A stretch of DNA of 64,000 nucleotides from Turbatrix aceti. Lineage: Eukaryota; Nematoda; Chromadorea; Rhabditida; Panagrolaimidae. The stretch covers positions 9,542,180 through 9,606,179 of the forward strand of contig OZ017770.1 in assembly GCA_963969345.1 (NCBI GenBank). The letters run 5' to 3'. A model generated the notes under the pieces. The model saw only the letters and a list, made by a program, of their open reading frames with translations. It had not been told where the DNA came from and searched no databases. Shown in pieces: positions 33,342-44,454 of this stretch (positions are counted from its first letter, which is position 1; the number at the start of each line of letters is the position of its first letter). A program made the position numbers and the translations under genes.

Positions 33342-34358
33342 GATGGAACGAATTGACAGATGGAGGTTTCTGAAAAAAAGTACCTTCCGTCAACTGAAAG
33401 CAAGAAAGTGCACGAGCGTGTATCGACACCATTCCAGTCAAGAAGGAGAACGTTTTCTTGATGGGCTGCTCACAAGAAGATTTGGCGAACTCGAATGACA
33501 TGAAATGCGGAGCAGGGATCGCTTAAATGATCCGTACATGCTCCGCCTATCGGAGGATGAGCAGGCACAGGTTGGTTGTGATTCACGCTTTTCCCCTCCT
33601 TCTGCCTCGCACGGAGAGACACAGAAAAATAAAACGATTGAAGGAGGAGAAAATAATCGGGATATTCTTTATGAATCATGAAAAAATGCACAATCCCTGT
33701 GTGCTTCTTAGAATAATCACGATTGCATCATTTTGTGTAACAGAATTTGTCATGGAAAAAAATATTTTTTTAGATGTTTTAAAAAACGTAAAAAAGCATC
33801 ACAAAAAAATTAAATAAAAAAAAACAGTTTTGACAACGATGTTAGCCAATGCATTAATATTCAAACTACGCTCATGAAGAACCCCGCATTTTTTCGTGCA
33901 TTTTAAGCAGGAGACTCTCTCAATCGTCTTCTTTTTTTGAATTAGCAACGCAAATCGCTATCATTTCAAGAAGCAATGATTTTCGTCTTTGTCCGTTTGA
34001 AATACATAATTCCACGTTTCTGCTTTACGATCTGTAGGAAAATTGTACACTTTTGATTCACAAATGAAAATCAAGATTAAAAATTGTCAAGACATAAAAT
34101 TGTCAAAAAAACTTTGGAAATAATACTAGGTGCTTAAAACTTCTACATAAAAAGTTGCCAGTTGCCATAAACGGCAATCTATAAAACTCGCTGATAAAGT
34201 GTTTTTTGAGAAAAAAAGTGCATTGGGGGTCAAATAAAATTGTTTGATTTAACTATTCTTTGGATATAAAACAGGCAACAAACACGAACATTTCTGGTCA
34301 TGTTCGCGAACAAACTTCAAACAAAAAAATTTTCCCATAAGGGCAAACTTGTGTCCAT

Positions 34359-34691
34359 CAAGGCATAATATCCGGCCGGCTTTTCGATTCAAGGCCTGAA
34401 AAACCGGAAAAAATTCGAAAGTTTATTTTTTTTTTTTGAAAAAAGTATGATTTCCTGACGTTTTTGTGCTTCATTTGTCTTTTTTTTTACTTTTTACCAC
34501 ATGGGAAATTTATTATTATGCATTTTTCCATTACATTAGATTGTTTCAATTTTTTTCCGAATTTGGTCAAACTCTGCTAAAATAACCTTACATAAAGCAC
34601 GGAATTTTTTGTTCAAAAAATAAAGGCCCTGCTTCGACCTAAAAATTTAGGCCGGCCGGCTGCCTGACTTTTAGGCCCATTTTATGCCTTG
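34359..34691. mobile_element. hAT-like MITE, left arm copy
   Basis: A 333-bp element begins CAAGGCATAA and ends TTATGCCTTG. It is flanked by an exact 8-bp target duplication GTGTCCAT (34351-34358, 34692-34699). Internal CCGGCCGGC motifs lie near both ends. There is no coding capacity. An 8-bp duplication with CA..TG ends fits the hAT superfamily. Confidence 0.8.
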
Positions 34692-35231
34692 GTGTCCATA
34701 AGGGCAAACTTTGTTCAATTTTTACTATAGTTTCATTGTTTTGCTTAAAAACATTGTCTGCTTTAAAAATTATGTTCTCTTGCGGGTAAAAATATTTTTT
34801 AGTGAATTTTGTTTAGCAAAAACACATTTTTTTGAAAGGATCTGTCAAATTGTGTGCTTATTACTTGTAATTAACTGTACTTTTTACGGACCAAAGTTAT
34901 CAACGGTTCAATTTGTGAAATTTGTGCAGGATTACTAACAAGCTTTATTTGAATTTATCTCCATTATATTTATACCAGTTAAGACACAAAGGCATGTAAA
35001 ATAAGTGACAAAACTAAACACATTGACTGGCAATATTTACTTTGACGCATCCGTTTGTGTACCAAATGTGATCTTCCCAGGTCCCAGGCTTGATCGCGGA
35101 CTTCCATTATTTTGCCTATTTTGCCATGATCCAATATGCTTGATACAATCAAAACGAGATTAAAAAAGTTTATTTTTATCGCATTAACAGAATAAACATA
35201 AAGTTATCAAGAGCATCCACCCTGAAGAGGT

Positions 35232-35408
35232 TTACTCTTTTTTTGGGGGAGCAGGCTTAGTCTTGTTGCCGGATGCGTCTCCAGCGCCAGTAACGGGGGC
35301 CGAAACATTTTCGGGGGTCTGATTGCTCTTGCGTTGTTGACCAGAAGGAGTGGTGGGAGTGGGTTCAACGGCGCCAACCAAAGCAAGTGCGATGAAAGAA
35401 AGTGTCAT
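35232..35408 (-). CDS. Small secreted peptide, type 1, left copy
   Basis: A 58-residue frame, MTLSFIALALVGAV followed by a Pro/Thr/Ser-rich, hydrophilic mature part (EPTPTTPSGQQ) ending PAPPKKE. A signal-peptide-like N-terminus precedes a disordered, probably glycosylated chain. An acceptor-like TTTTTCAG lies about 35 bases upstream. The right-arm copy differs at the C-terminal end (SGNKTKPAPP here, SADKTKPVPP there). No known family. Confidence 0.6.
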   Translation of the reverse strand: MTLSFIALALVGAVEPTPTTPSGQQRKSNQTPENVSAPVTGAGDASGNKTKPAPPKKE

Positions 35409-35794
35409 GACGCAGCGAACGAATTGACAGATGGAAGTTTCTGAAAAAAAATTCTTCTGTCAACTGAAAGCAAGAAAGTGCACGAGCGTGTATCGACACC
35501 ATTCAAGTCAAGAAGGAGAATGTTTTCTTGATGAGCTGCTCACAAGAAGAATGGTCGAATTCCAATGACATGAAATGCGAAGCACGTATCGCTTAAATGA
35601 TACGTTACATGCTCCGCCTATCCTTGCGCTGGGCCGATTCGTTTAACTCGGTGTTCAACAAGACGAAAACCAGATCACAGAGACGATGGAAAGAAGAAAT
35701 CGCGACCAAAACGAATCGAGACATTTACGCCTACGTGGACATCATTTGTGCCTCCTAACATCGGGTCTAATGATAACTAACCACTGAGTAATAA

Positions 35795-36110
35795 TGAAAT
35801 AAAAAAATTTTAAAAAAGTTAAAAAAAAAATAAAAAAATATTTTTTTTAATAAAAAAAATTTAAAAATATTTTTTTTAATAAAAAAAATTTTAAAATATT
35901 TTTTTTAATTAAACAAAGTAAAAAATATTTTTTTTATAAAAAAAATTTAAAAATATTTTTTTTATTAAAAAAATTTAAAAAAGATTTTTTTATTAAAAAA
36001 ATTTAAAAAAGATTTTTTTTATTTAAAAATTTTTTTTAACTTAAAAAAAAGTTCTAAAAAATTAAACAAAAATTTAAAAAAATTTAAAAAAAATCTAAAA
36101 TTTTTTTGAA
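35795..36110. repeat. A/T homopolymer-alternating tract
   Basis: About 300 bases of alternating A-runs and T-runs of 4-9 bases with a loose period of about 20-25. The inverted counterpart at 58215-58500 differs in unit number. It is replication-slippage-prone and potentially self-pairing. Confidence 0.85.
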
Positions 36111-36650
36111 TGGTCCGCATATCAGAGAGTGAGTAGGTTGTGATTCACGCATTTTCCTTCCTTCTGCCTCGCACGGAAGGACACAGAAAAAAAACCGATT
36201 GAAAGAGGAGAAAATAAACATGATATTCTTTATGACTCATGAAAAAATGCAGGGTCACCTGTGTATTTCTTCTAATAATCACAATTGCATCATAGTTGAT
36301 TCAGCATTCTTTTCTGTGTGTGTGTCAGTGCCTGATACGACAGCTTTCTTGTACGCATTTAATTTTTAGTTTTTGTGATGTTTTTTTTGGTGTGACAAAA
36401 ATTTTTTGTCATGAGTTTTCTTTTCCGTAAGAGCAACGTTGAATTATTGTCGTTGAAATTTTTTAAAAGCGTATTATAAAAAAATCTAATTAAAAAAAGC
36501 AGCTTTCACGACGACGCATTATTATTCAAACTGCGCTCATGAAAAACCCCGCATTTTTTTCGTGCATTTTAAACAGTAAACCGTTATCGCTATCATTTTC
36601 TCGTGATCGTCTTATTTTTTTTTGAATTAGCAAGGCAAATCGCTTTCATT

Positions 36651-37739
36651 TTAAGAAGCAATGCTTTTCGTCTTTGTCCGTTTGGAATACATAATTTCGC
36701 GATTCTGCTGTACAACCTGTGGGAACATTGTATATTTTTTGAATCACAAAAGAAATTTGACATTAAAAACTGTCAAGAAGCAGAGGAAATGTAATCTTGA
36801 ACTGTGAAAAAAATTCACATGGATAATATGTTTTGCCCTTGACGGTTGCTCCTTTTATATTTTCTAAAAAAAATAAACCACTTTGGTTTAAAAAATTTTT
36901 CTTTGTTTTTTTTTGAAAAAAAATCTTAAAAAATATTCCGTACGCGTATCCGTGCTTCACCGTGAACAACACAATTCCAGAAGCACCAACGCCTTCCTTT
37001 TTTTTGTGTTGCGCCGCAGGTCAGACTTCAGGCTATTTTCTGTCTTGTTGTAATTCTAGGAGCAAGTGTACAATTGCTGAAACAATTTTATCTGATCCTG
37101 AAATCTTTTGTATTGTTAGAAAAAATGGAACTCACAATTAATCAGGATTTGTAACATGTTTCTGTCATCTGCAAAAAGCTTCTCGTTTTTATGAATTTTG
37201 TGTTCCATATCGACCAAAAAGTGCCCAACACCGCAGTTTTGTTACCATTGTAATGCAAGGGGTTTTTAAACTTCCTTGCAATGCAAAACAAATCATGAAG
37301 CAGAGTTTACCCAGGCGCAAAGGACCAAAAACTTGAAAAAGGGGTAAAATAACTATGTACTTTTTAGTTTGGGAATAATTCCGATCAGTAGACGTTTTGA
37401 CCTCATCCAAGAGAAATTTTTTTTTGGTAAGAAAAAATACATGAGAAATTTTTGAGGTTAGCATCTGTACTAAAGATCCTCAAAGTACAGAGCTGCTAAA
37501 GCAGTTGTTTCGCCGGAAAAAGACTAAGCATCACCTAAAAACGGTAAAACCATGTTGAAATCATTACCATTAGTTGAAGACTAAATTAAGCAATTTTTTG
37601 GCAAAATAAATAGCCCAAATTGGGATTCCCAATGTTTTTATCAACGTTGTTTATGATTCGTGTTGGCAAAAATTTGGATACACTTGATTTACCAAACAAA
37701 ATAGCTGTTTGAGATTTTTCAATTGATCAACCTACCCCA
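36651..37739. other. AT-rich intergenic, no gene seen
   Basis: Short frames only. Sequence immediately after 36650 leaves the inverted repeat. No ATPase-domain exons were found upstream of the Hsp70 fragment. Confidence 0.55.
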
Positions 37740-38237
37740 ATGGAACTGAACGAGCCAACCCACTCCGATAGCTCCAATCTTGGCCCCCGCACTCCGTTGT
37801 CTCTGGGTATCGAGACTGCAGGCGGTGTCATGACAACCCTCATCAAGCGCCACACGCAGATCCCCACGAAAGGTTCCCAGACTTTCTCAACACTTGCGGA
37901 TGGTTGTGATGGTCATATTTTGATCAAGGTAAATAAAATTTGACCTTATTTTGTCCAAAAAAATTTTTTTTTTACCGATTTGTTGTAGATTTACGAAGGC
38001 GAGTATCGCGAGACCAGTAAAAACCTCTTTCTCGGCGATTTCAAGCTCTCATTTTTTCGTGTTGGACGTGGTCTTCTTCAAGTTGACATTACTATTGACG
38101 TCGCTGCCAATGGCATCATTACCGTCACCGCCGTGGACAACAGTACTGGAAATAAGGCCAACTATGTAATTCAAAATAGTATGTGTCTACAACACATAGC
38201 TAACGTAGAGCCCAACAACAAGCCTTTTGAAGACTAG
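37740..38237 (+). CDS. Hsp70 substrate-binding-domain-only protein
   Basis: Two exons, 37740-37928 and 37989-38237, joined by a 60-bp GTAAAT...TTGTAG intron, encode 145 residues. After a 20-residue unrelated leader, residues about 20-135 follow the Hsp70 substrate-binding beta-sandwich: [51 protein letters not shown] and [17 protein letters not shown]. The whole N-terminal ATPase domain is missing, as is most of the helical lid. A normal Hsp70 is about 640 residues. Without the ATPase it cannot cycle as a chaperone. It could hold peptides passively, or be an expressed or dead fragment. An unbroken frame and good splice sites argue against long neutral decay, although segments are diverged ([11 protein letters not shown] replaces the usual GIPPAPRGVPQ loop). 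Confidence 0.7.
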
Positions 38238-39048
38238 TACGTTGCTGCTTTTGCACTTACAAAACTGATATGTAACTGAAGTTGATTAATGAAGTTGAAA
38301 AATGTCTGGCAGAATTCAAATTTGGATATAAAGAGTTGCTCTGTTTATAGAAGTATTGCATATAAAACCAAGTTTTGAAGGCGCGTAACCAAGAAACAAA
38401 CTCGAAAAATTCGTAGAACAGAAATCAATTATTTATAAGTCACAAAACCGCCCAAACTAAAATTTTACCTTTTCTAAAGTATAACTTAATAAATTTGTGC
38501 AATACAGATTTTTTACGCCTTGTTGGTAGTCATTTTTTGGCATTGAGCCGAACAATTTTGCTTCAAAATCTTCTAGTAACACAAAATAATGTTTTTTAAC
38601 CAAAATCAACTATTAGTCATAGAATAAAAAAATACAATCCAAAAGGTTACCAAAGAACGAGTTTTGTTGAAAATCAAGATTGTTACCTACAGTAACTGAT
38701 GTACGGTGTAAAGCAACACTAAGTATCTCATTCAGACATTATACTGGCATACATTATTGGAAAAAAATTTTAACCCAATCGGTTGCCTTTTACCAGAGTA
38801 ATATTGAAAAAACCCCCAATGTTACTAACTTTTGGCCACCACTGTATTTAAAAATACACTACAAAGTTAAACAGAATATCTACGGCGTACAAAGTTATGT
38901 TGACAAATAAACATAAGGTATCAGCAAACAGCACCGTACCGAAGACTCATCATGGTCAAAAACGCAACAATTACATACACTACGAAATAAAACAAAAAAA
39001 AAGCATACGCAAATAAGAAAAACTCAGTTTCTTTGCAAAGATTAGTAG
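38238..39048. other. AT-rich intergenic, no gene seen
   Basis: Lies between the converging Hsp70-like and FYVE genes. Frames are short and AT-rich. Confidence 0.55.
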
Positions 39049-41348
39049 TTAAAGATACGCCTTTTCCAGGGAAAGCTGATACAAAATTACGCGGTTCCAT
39101 TTTTTGACGATCGCCTTCGGGTCAGATGTGCGAATGGCTAAAATAAAAAAAATTCATGTTTTTTTTCAAAAACCGTAAAAACATACCGTGGTCGGGAAAA
39201 TGTTCGTAAAATAGGTTGCCGTTGATTGAGAAGAAGGATTGCATTCGTAGTCCTTCAATGCGGTCATGTAGAGAGGATGCCGCCTTCATGAAAAAATCGT
39301 GAATGAACTGGTTGATGGCGTCGGCGGCCGCGGTTGTTTCGATGTCGTCTAAAACATTAATTAAATAAAAACACAAATGTATGTACGCATAAACGAAATC
39401 ACCCTGCAGTTTGAGGAAATATTTCTGAAGACTGGCTTTACTGAACGAATTATCAATCGTCGTTGTGATGGACAATGCCCGCTTGACAAAGTCGGCAACT
39501 GTGTGAGCACGTTTCTCCTCGGTCACTAAAATGATTTGACATAACAATAAAACCATAGGGATCAAGGGTGTCAAGCAGGCCGGGCCTGATGGTGAGTCGG
39601 CCCGGTTTAAAAAAAATAAAATTTTAGAACAAAATTTATTCAAATATATTATTCAGCAAATCGGAAAAATTTTAGCAAATTTTGCTTCAATTTTACCCTT
39701 TGGTAAAAACGCGGGCCGGGTCGAGCCGACAAAAATTCAGCCCGTTGACACCCTTGACAGAGATAAAAACTCACAAAACTTCAACATAGTCCAGGATTTG
39801 ATCATTTCGTTTTCGTCATCACATGGATTTCTGACGATTTTTGTACGATCGTCGACGAAATCGTAAAAGTCTCTGATCCGCATTTGTCCCTCTTCGCTCA
39901 TTGCTGAAACAAAAACAAATAATCAAAATAATTAAAATAAGAAACAACTTACGATTGCGATCGTTGTAGATACCGAAACGGTAAAAGAATTCTTCGTCAT
40001 CTTCTTCCTTCTCCTCGTCTTCATCTTCATCCAAGTCGGAAAAGTCTCCCTCCTCCTCATGACGAAGCTCTCGCAGTATCTGCAAATTCAGGATATCCTC
40101 CACGGTGTTTTCGTACTCATCGTTTTCCTTCCACAGACAGTCCCGACAGGTCCGAGGTTTGGGGTGTGTTTCGCTGTGATCAATCTCGATGCTGCACACG
40201 TTGCACACCTTCTGTTTGCACTCTCGGCAACGATGGGGACGACGTAGCACGCCAAAGGCCAGGTCACAGCCAGAGCAGACACTACCATCAACAAAGTCCG
40301 AGACGAGCAGACGGTTACGCTTGTAGCCTTCGGTCGGGGTATCCTTGACATTGGCGTCAGATGCAGAAACAGGGACGATGTCGACAACCTCGGCCTAAAA
40401 AGTAGCACTAGTTAATTCAGCGTCCTTGAAAACTTGAATAAAACCAACCTCATCCAGACGAATCACCTCGCAGGTGGTGGAATCACGAGAAATCAACGAA
40501 TCTGTGAGTTCGTCGGAGAAAGACTCATCTTTTGCCTGTAGCTGTCCGTCGTCAATCTGCTTTTCATCTTCGAGCTGCTTTCCTGCCTCGACGCGATCTT
40601 CTTCCTTCTCTTCAAGCTGGAGCTCACTCTGTTGCTCGACTTTCTTCTCGGTTTCCTGGGGAGCACAGCCATCGCAAATGCGGACCTTGCACTCTCGGCA
40701 AAGATGAGGACGACGTAGCACGTCAAAGTCCAGGTCACAGCCAGAGCAGACACTACCATCAACAAAGTCCGAGACGAGCAGACGGTTACGCTTGTAGCCT
40801 TCGGTCGGGGTATCCTTGACATTGGCGTCAGATGCAGAAACAGGGACGATGTCGACAACCTCGGCCTAAAAAGTAGCACTAGTTAATTCAGCGTCCTTGA
40901 AAACTTGAATAAAACCAACCTCATCCAGACGAATCACCTCGCAGGCGGTGGAATCACGAGAAATCAACGAATCTGTGAGTTCGTTGGAGAAAGACTCTTT
41001 TTTTGCCTGTAGCTGTCCGTCGTCAATCGGCTTTTCGTCTTCGAGCCGCTTTCCTGCCTCGACGCGATCTTCTTCCTTCTCTTCAAGCTGAGGCTCACTC
41101 TGTTGCTCGACTTTCTTCTCGGCTTCCTGGGAAGCACAGCCATTGCAAATGCGGACCTTGCGCGCGATGCCGAATCGCAGTAGTTTGACAGTCAGCGCGG
41201 AGCAGCTGCCACAGATAAGCTGTCCACAAGAGTAACAGTGATGTTTCTTGCGCATCCGGTTCAAATCCTGGTGACAGCAATTGCACTTGGAGCCGCCGTG
41301 CCACAGACGGAAGATCCATCCAGAGAGACGAGTCAAAAGTTTCTTCAT
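39049..41348 (-). CDS. FYVE-type zinc-finger protein with duplicated module
   Basis: Seven exons on the minus strand: 41348-40920, 40865-40449, 40394-39953, 39903-39775, 39525-39403, 39348-39187 and 39137-39049. All phases agree and give 596 residues. Residues about 25-80 form a FYVE-like finger: CNCC, then RKKHHCYSCGQLICGSC, then VRICNGC. The usual N-terminal WxxD motif is not evident. FYVE domains bind PtdIns3P on endosomes. A Glu/Lys-rich linker follows, and then a module (AEVVDIVPVSASDANVKD, VCSGCDLDFDVLRRPHLC) occurs twice through an internal duplication. A third cysteine cluster (CRECKQKVCNVC...CRDC) ends exon 3, followed by a strongly acidic run (FSDLDEDEDEEKEEDDEEFF). The C-terminal 170 residues are helical and of unknown family (FVKRALSITTTIDNSFSK, INQFIHDFFMKAASSLHD). 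A MITE sits in intron 4. Confidence 0.8.
39563..39756. mobile_element. hAT-like MITE in FYVE intron
   Basis: A 194-bp element begins CAAGGGTGTCAA and ends TTGACACCCTTG. The flanking octamers are similar (ATAGGGAT and ACAGAGAT, 6 of 8), suggesting an aged target duplication. It is related to the longer element at 41919-42296. It lies inside intron 4 and does not disturb the splice sites. Confidence 0.75.
40221..41162 (-). repeat. 471-bp tandem duplication inside FYVE gene
   Basis: Two adjacent 471-bp copies (about 40221-40691 and 40692-41162) are nearly identical, including the small intron with its splice sites. Each contains the end of one exon, an intron and the start of the next. The duplication therefore added one complete exon and intron and kept the frame. 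Confidence 0.9.
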
Positions 41349-41423
41349 CTTGCAGATTTCCCTATAAAAACAGTTTTCATGTTTGTATAAAATTAAATTA
41401 AAAAAAATATATATATAAAAGAC

Positions 41424-41889
41424 GATACAAACGTCCGGAAGGCATATTTCAACCGATTAATTGTCGGTTTTACTCAATCACGTACAAAAGCGAGGAAAAA
41501 CAACGTAAAAAAAGCGAGAGGCCAAGAAAAATAAAAGTAAAAGTAAAAAACGCGAAAAGCTTGGATCGATGCGCGCGCGTAGTGACAGCCGCCGCTGCCT
41601 TTGTCTTTCACTGTACAGTCCTGACAGACGTTGTGGCGCGCACAACGGGGAAAACCGATACAAACGTCCGGAAGGCATATTTTAACCGATTAATTGTCGG
41701 TTTTACTCAATCACGTACAAAAGCGAGGATAAACAACGTAAAAAAAGCGAGAGGCCAAGAAAAATAAAAGTAAAAGTAAAAAACGCGAAAAGCTTGGATC
41801 GATGCGCGCGCGTAGTGACAGCCGGCCGCTGCCTTTGTCTTTCACTGCACAGTCCTGACAGACGTTGTGGTGCGCACAACGGGAAAGAC
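41424..41889. repeat. 233-bp tandem duplication upstream of FYVE gene
   Basis: Two direct copies start GATACAAACGTCCGGAAGGC at 41424 and 41657 and are nearly identical, ending near CGCACAACGGG. They lie directly upstream of the FYVE start and may duplicate its promoter region. Confidence 0.88.
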
Positions 41890-41918
41890 AAACTCAAAAC
41901 TGCCAAAGCTGTCAGGGG

Positions 41919-42296
41919 CAAGGGTGTCAATCGGGCCGGGCCGGCCCGGTAGGCCCGCGGCCCGGCCCGGCCCGGCCCGGGCCGGGCCGGGCCTGTTGGT
42001 GAGTCGGCCCGGCCCGGCGGCCCGGTTTAAAAAAAAAAAGAAAATTTTAGAACAAAATTTATTCAAAACAGTCAAAAATGAACCAAAAACTTGCTCATTT
42101 TGAGTAATCCTATCCCATTATGAATAACAACGTGTATTTTTACCTTTTCAACTCATATTTTTCGACAAATTGAAAAAATTTTAGTAAATTTTGCTTCAAT
42201 TTTACCCTTTGGTAAAAAGGCGGGCCGGCCCGGCCCGGGCCGGGCCGGGCCGGGCCGGGCCGGGCCGACAAAAATTCGGCCCGTTGACACCCTTGA
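41919..42296. mobile_element. hAT-like MITE with GC-rich ends
   Basis: It begins CAAGGGTGTCAA and ends TTGACACCCTTGA, flanked by the 8-bp duplication GTCAGGGG (41911-41918, 42297-42304). Both subterminal regions are runs of GGGCC/CGGCC that can fold on each other. It shares a core (TTTTAGAACAAAATTTATTCAAA) with the element at 39563. It is longer and has expanded GC repeats. Confidence 0.82.
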
Positions 42297-42589
42297 GTCA
42301 GGGGACAATGTAGTACCAGCTTCTTGGAATACGCATGCGTGTGATGTCCAGCAGGTGAGTTGCCGTAAATTGCCAGCTGGATGGAGGGTGTCAATAAAAA
42401 ATTCCATCAAGGAAATGCTTGATCGTCTATAAAAATCCCACCGCGAAATAACAAACATCTCATAAAACAAAAACTGACCCGACGAAGAGGGTATGTATCC
42501 TTCGCTTTATGTATTATTGCTGCAGAATCCAAGGCGACTGGAAATCTTTGCAAGTCGGTGAAATGCGTTGACAGGTAAGAAAAGCGAAT

Positions 42590-42830
42590 TTCAAGTCCCG
42601 AAAGCTGATTCAGGAAAAATCAACGAATCTATGAGTTCGTCGGAGGAACACGCGTCTTTTCGTCGGTCGTCAACCAGCTTTTCATCTTCAAGCTTCTCTC
42701 CAACCTCGACGCGCTCTTTTTCCCTCTCATTTCTGTTGTTGTCCACGAGCAGCTCGACTTTCCAGTCAGGAAGGAGGAGCTGCCACAGGCGATCTGTTCA
42801 CAAGAGTAACATATGAAATGTAATATCAAA
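42590..42830 (-). pseudogene. Degenerate FYVE-gene copy
   Basis: The minus strand reads CYSCEQIACGSSSFLTGK, comparable with CYSCGQLICGSCSALTVK of the intact gene. It is followed by a compressed version of the Glu/Lys linker (SLKMKSWLTTDE) and the SSDELTDS-like serine segment in altered frames. Two finger cysteines are lost. It is a truncated paralogue with no start and no splice structure. Confidence 0.6.
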
Positions 42831-43324
42831 TTTCAAGTCGAGAAAGCTGAATCACGAGCTGGATTTAACATTGGCGACGTCAAAGGAGTTGGCAGTGACG
42901 TATCCCTCTTCTCGACGTTTCTATTCGTCAAAAATTCATTCGTGTCAGAGAGACAAAAAAATAGGACTCACTGCCGGATAGGAAAAAAAGCCAGCAATGT
43001 CTAGAAAACTGGTAGACAGGTAGACTGACTCGGTGTATCAGAGCCTGAGTTGCATTATCATTGCATCCATTGATTAGCGTTGACTCTGTTATCCCTTTTT
43101 TTCTCTGTTTCTCTCTCTTTCACGCCGGCGGGTCATTATGTCTGGCCACTGCCGACTTTTGATGATGCCCACCCTTTTGAGGGGATGGGCACTATCGATC
43201 AATGACGATGCAAAAGTTTGTTTCTTTGAATACATAATATACATAGATTTCTTCGAGCACGTAAAAATCGAGTATTGCTTAAGCGAGCGGTTTAGAATTT
43301 CCTAAAAAATACTCATGTTTCATT
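42831..43324. other. Intergenic, no gene seen
   Basis: Mixed sequence after the FYVE pseudogene, including a T/C-rich stretch at 43095-43125. No supportable feature. Confidence 0.5.
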
Positions 43325-43700
43325 TTGTTGTGGTTTTATTTATTTTATTTTTATTTATTTATACATGTAAAAAAAATACATGCGTACGCAGATTTTTGGA
43401 TGTCTGGCGGTAACTTGTTGAAAAGTCTGGTTGCGCTGAGGGTAAAAAATTGTGCCGAAATGACTTCGTCGAGGAAGGCACGATGATTTTGTAGCGGGCG
43501 CCACGGGTTTTGGAATCACGAAATCGGAAAGGAATCCGACAGATTTGGGGCGATTTAAGAAGCTTGTACAGGGTGGAGAGGTCAATGATTTGGCGGCGCG
43601 TATAGAGAGGTTGGAGGCCGAAAATTTTCAACCTAGTTGGGTAGTCAGGTAGGGAGTGTTCAAGCTGTAGAGTCTTGCGAGCGCGGCAACCTGACGGGCT
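43325..43700 (-). mobile_element. LINE 3' end (reverse transcriptase C-terminus)
   Basis: The minus-strand frame KTLQLEHSLPDYPTRLKIFG ... YTRRQIIDLSTLYKLL ... RDSKTRGARYKIIVP resembles the conserved C-terminal tail of non-LTR retrotransposon ORF2 proteins (the segment with a tyrosine/arginine-rich helix, then TRG, then a basic stretch). It ends in an ATAAATAAAA-type tail on the minus strand (43335-43365), typical of a 3' end. Only the 3' end is present, as expected for a 5'-truncated insertion. Confidence 0.6.
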
Positions 43701-44454
43701 GTTGGTGCTGGGATGTTATGGCTTCTTTCGGGTCGCTGACGTTAGCAGAGATGGCAATCCGAAATTCGTAAATTTTTGCTCTTTCTGGTGCCATTCTTCC
43801 TTTTTTTGGTTTTTCTCTATTGTCATTTTAGCGGGGTTAGGGGGGGACAACATTGTTCGTAGTATAATAATTCACTTATTAGATCGCCTCGGATGATCGA
43901 ATCAAAGATAAAATCTTATCTGATTCAAACTAAACAAATTATCCGACTAACAAGAAAAGTATCATTTTAAAAACGACGTTTTCTAAATTCTTCACCAGAT
44001 TTTGCCAAGAAGTTGCGTTTACTATACATCAAGCAATTTAAATCATTTTACGGATCATATCATTAAAAAAATAGAAGAAGTGGTTTAAATAAAATAAGTG
44101 ACTGTCAAAATTTCTGCACTTATGCAAACATGTTAGTAAAAAAATATGAATTTAACATTAGAGAACGGAGTGTTCTTCATCACATGATTAACTGATAAAG
44201 AACACTCACTGTAAAGCAATCGTTGTTGTTGGCAAGTGTGATTGACCTCGCGTTATTCAACGAAAAATCAAACTTGCTGCGATAAAGCAAATTGCGTTGG
44301 CGCTCCTCTACCAGTCGTTGCTTCGTCGAAATTTGCCGAAATCGATGTTGCACCAAGCTTGTATTTATTTACATATATTACGCTTGTCAAATTGTTCATT
44401 TATTGCATGGGCAAGCAACTGGAAGTCTTCCATCTTATCACAGTGGGCGATATT
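43701..44454. other. AT-rich intergenic, no gene seen
   Basis: A small inverted repeat lies at 44172-44211 (AGTGTTCTT ... AAGAACACT). No gene. Confidence 0.5.

Larger units (their letters stand above)
33050..36650. repeat. Inverted repeat 2, left arm
   Basis: It is matched in reverse complement by 57710-61229, with a 21-kb spacer. Both arms carry the two small secreted-peptide genes, a MITE and an A/T low-complexity block in mirrored order. Divergence is a few percent, with several amino-acid changes and length changes in low-complexity DNA, so it is older than inverted repeat 1. Within the arm, 33480-34020 and 35575-36720 are themselves diverged copies, so the arm arose from an earlier tandem duplication. 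Confidence 0.88.
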
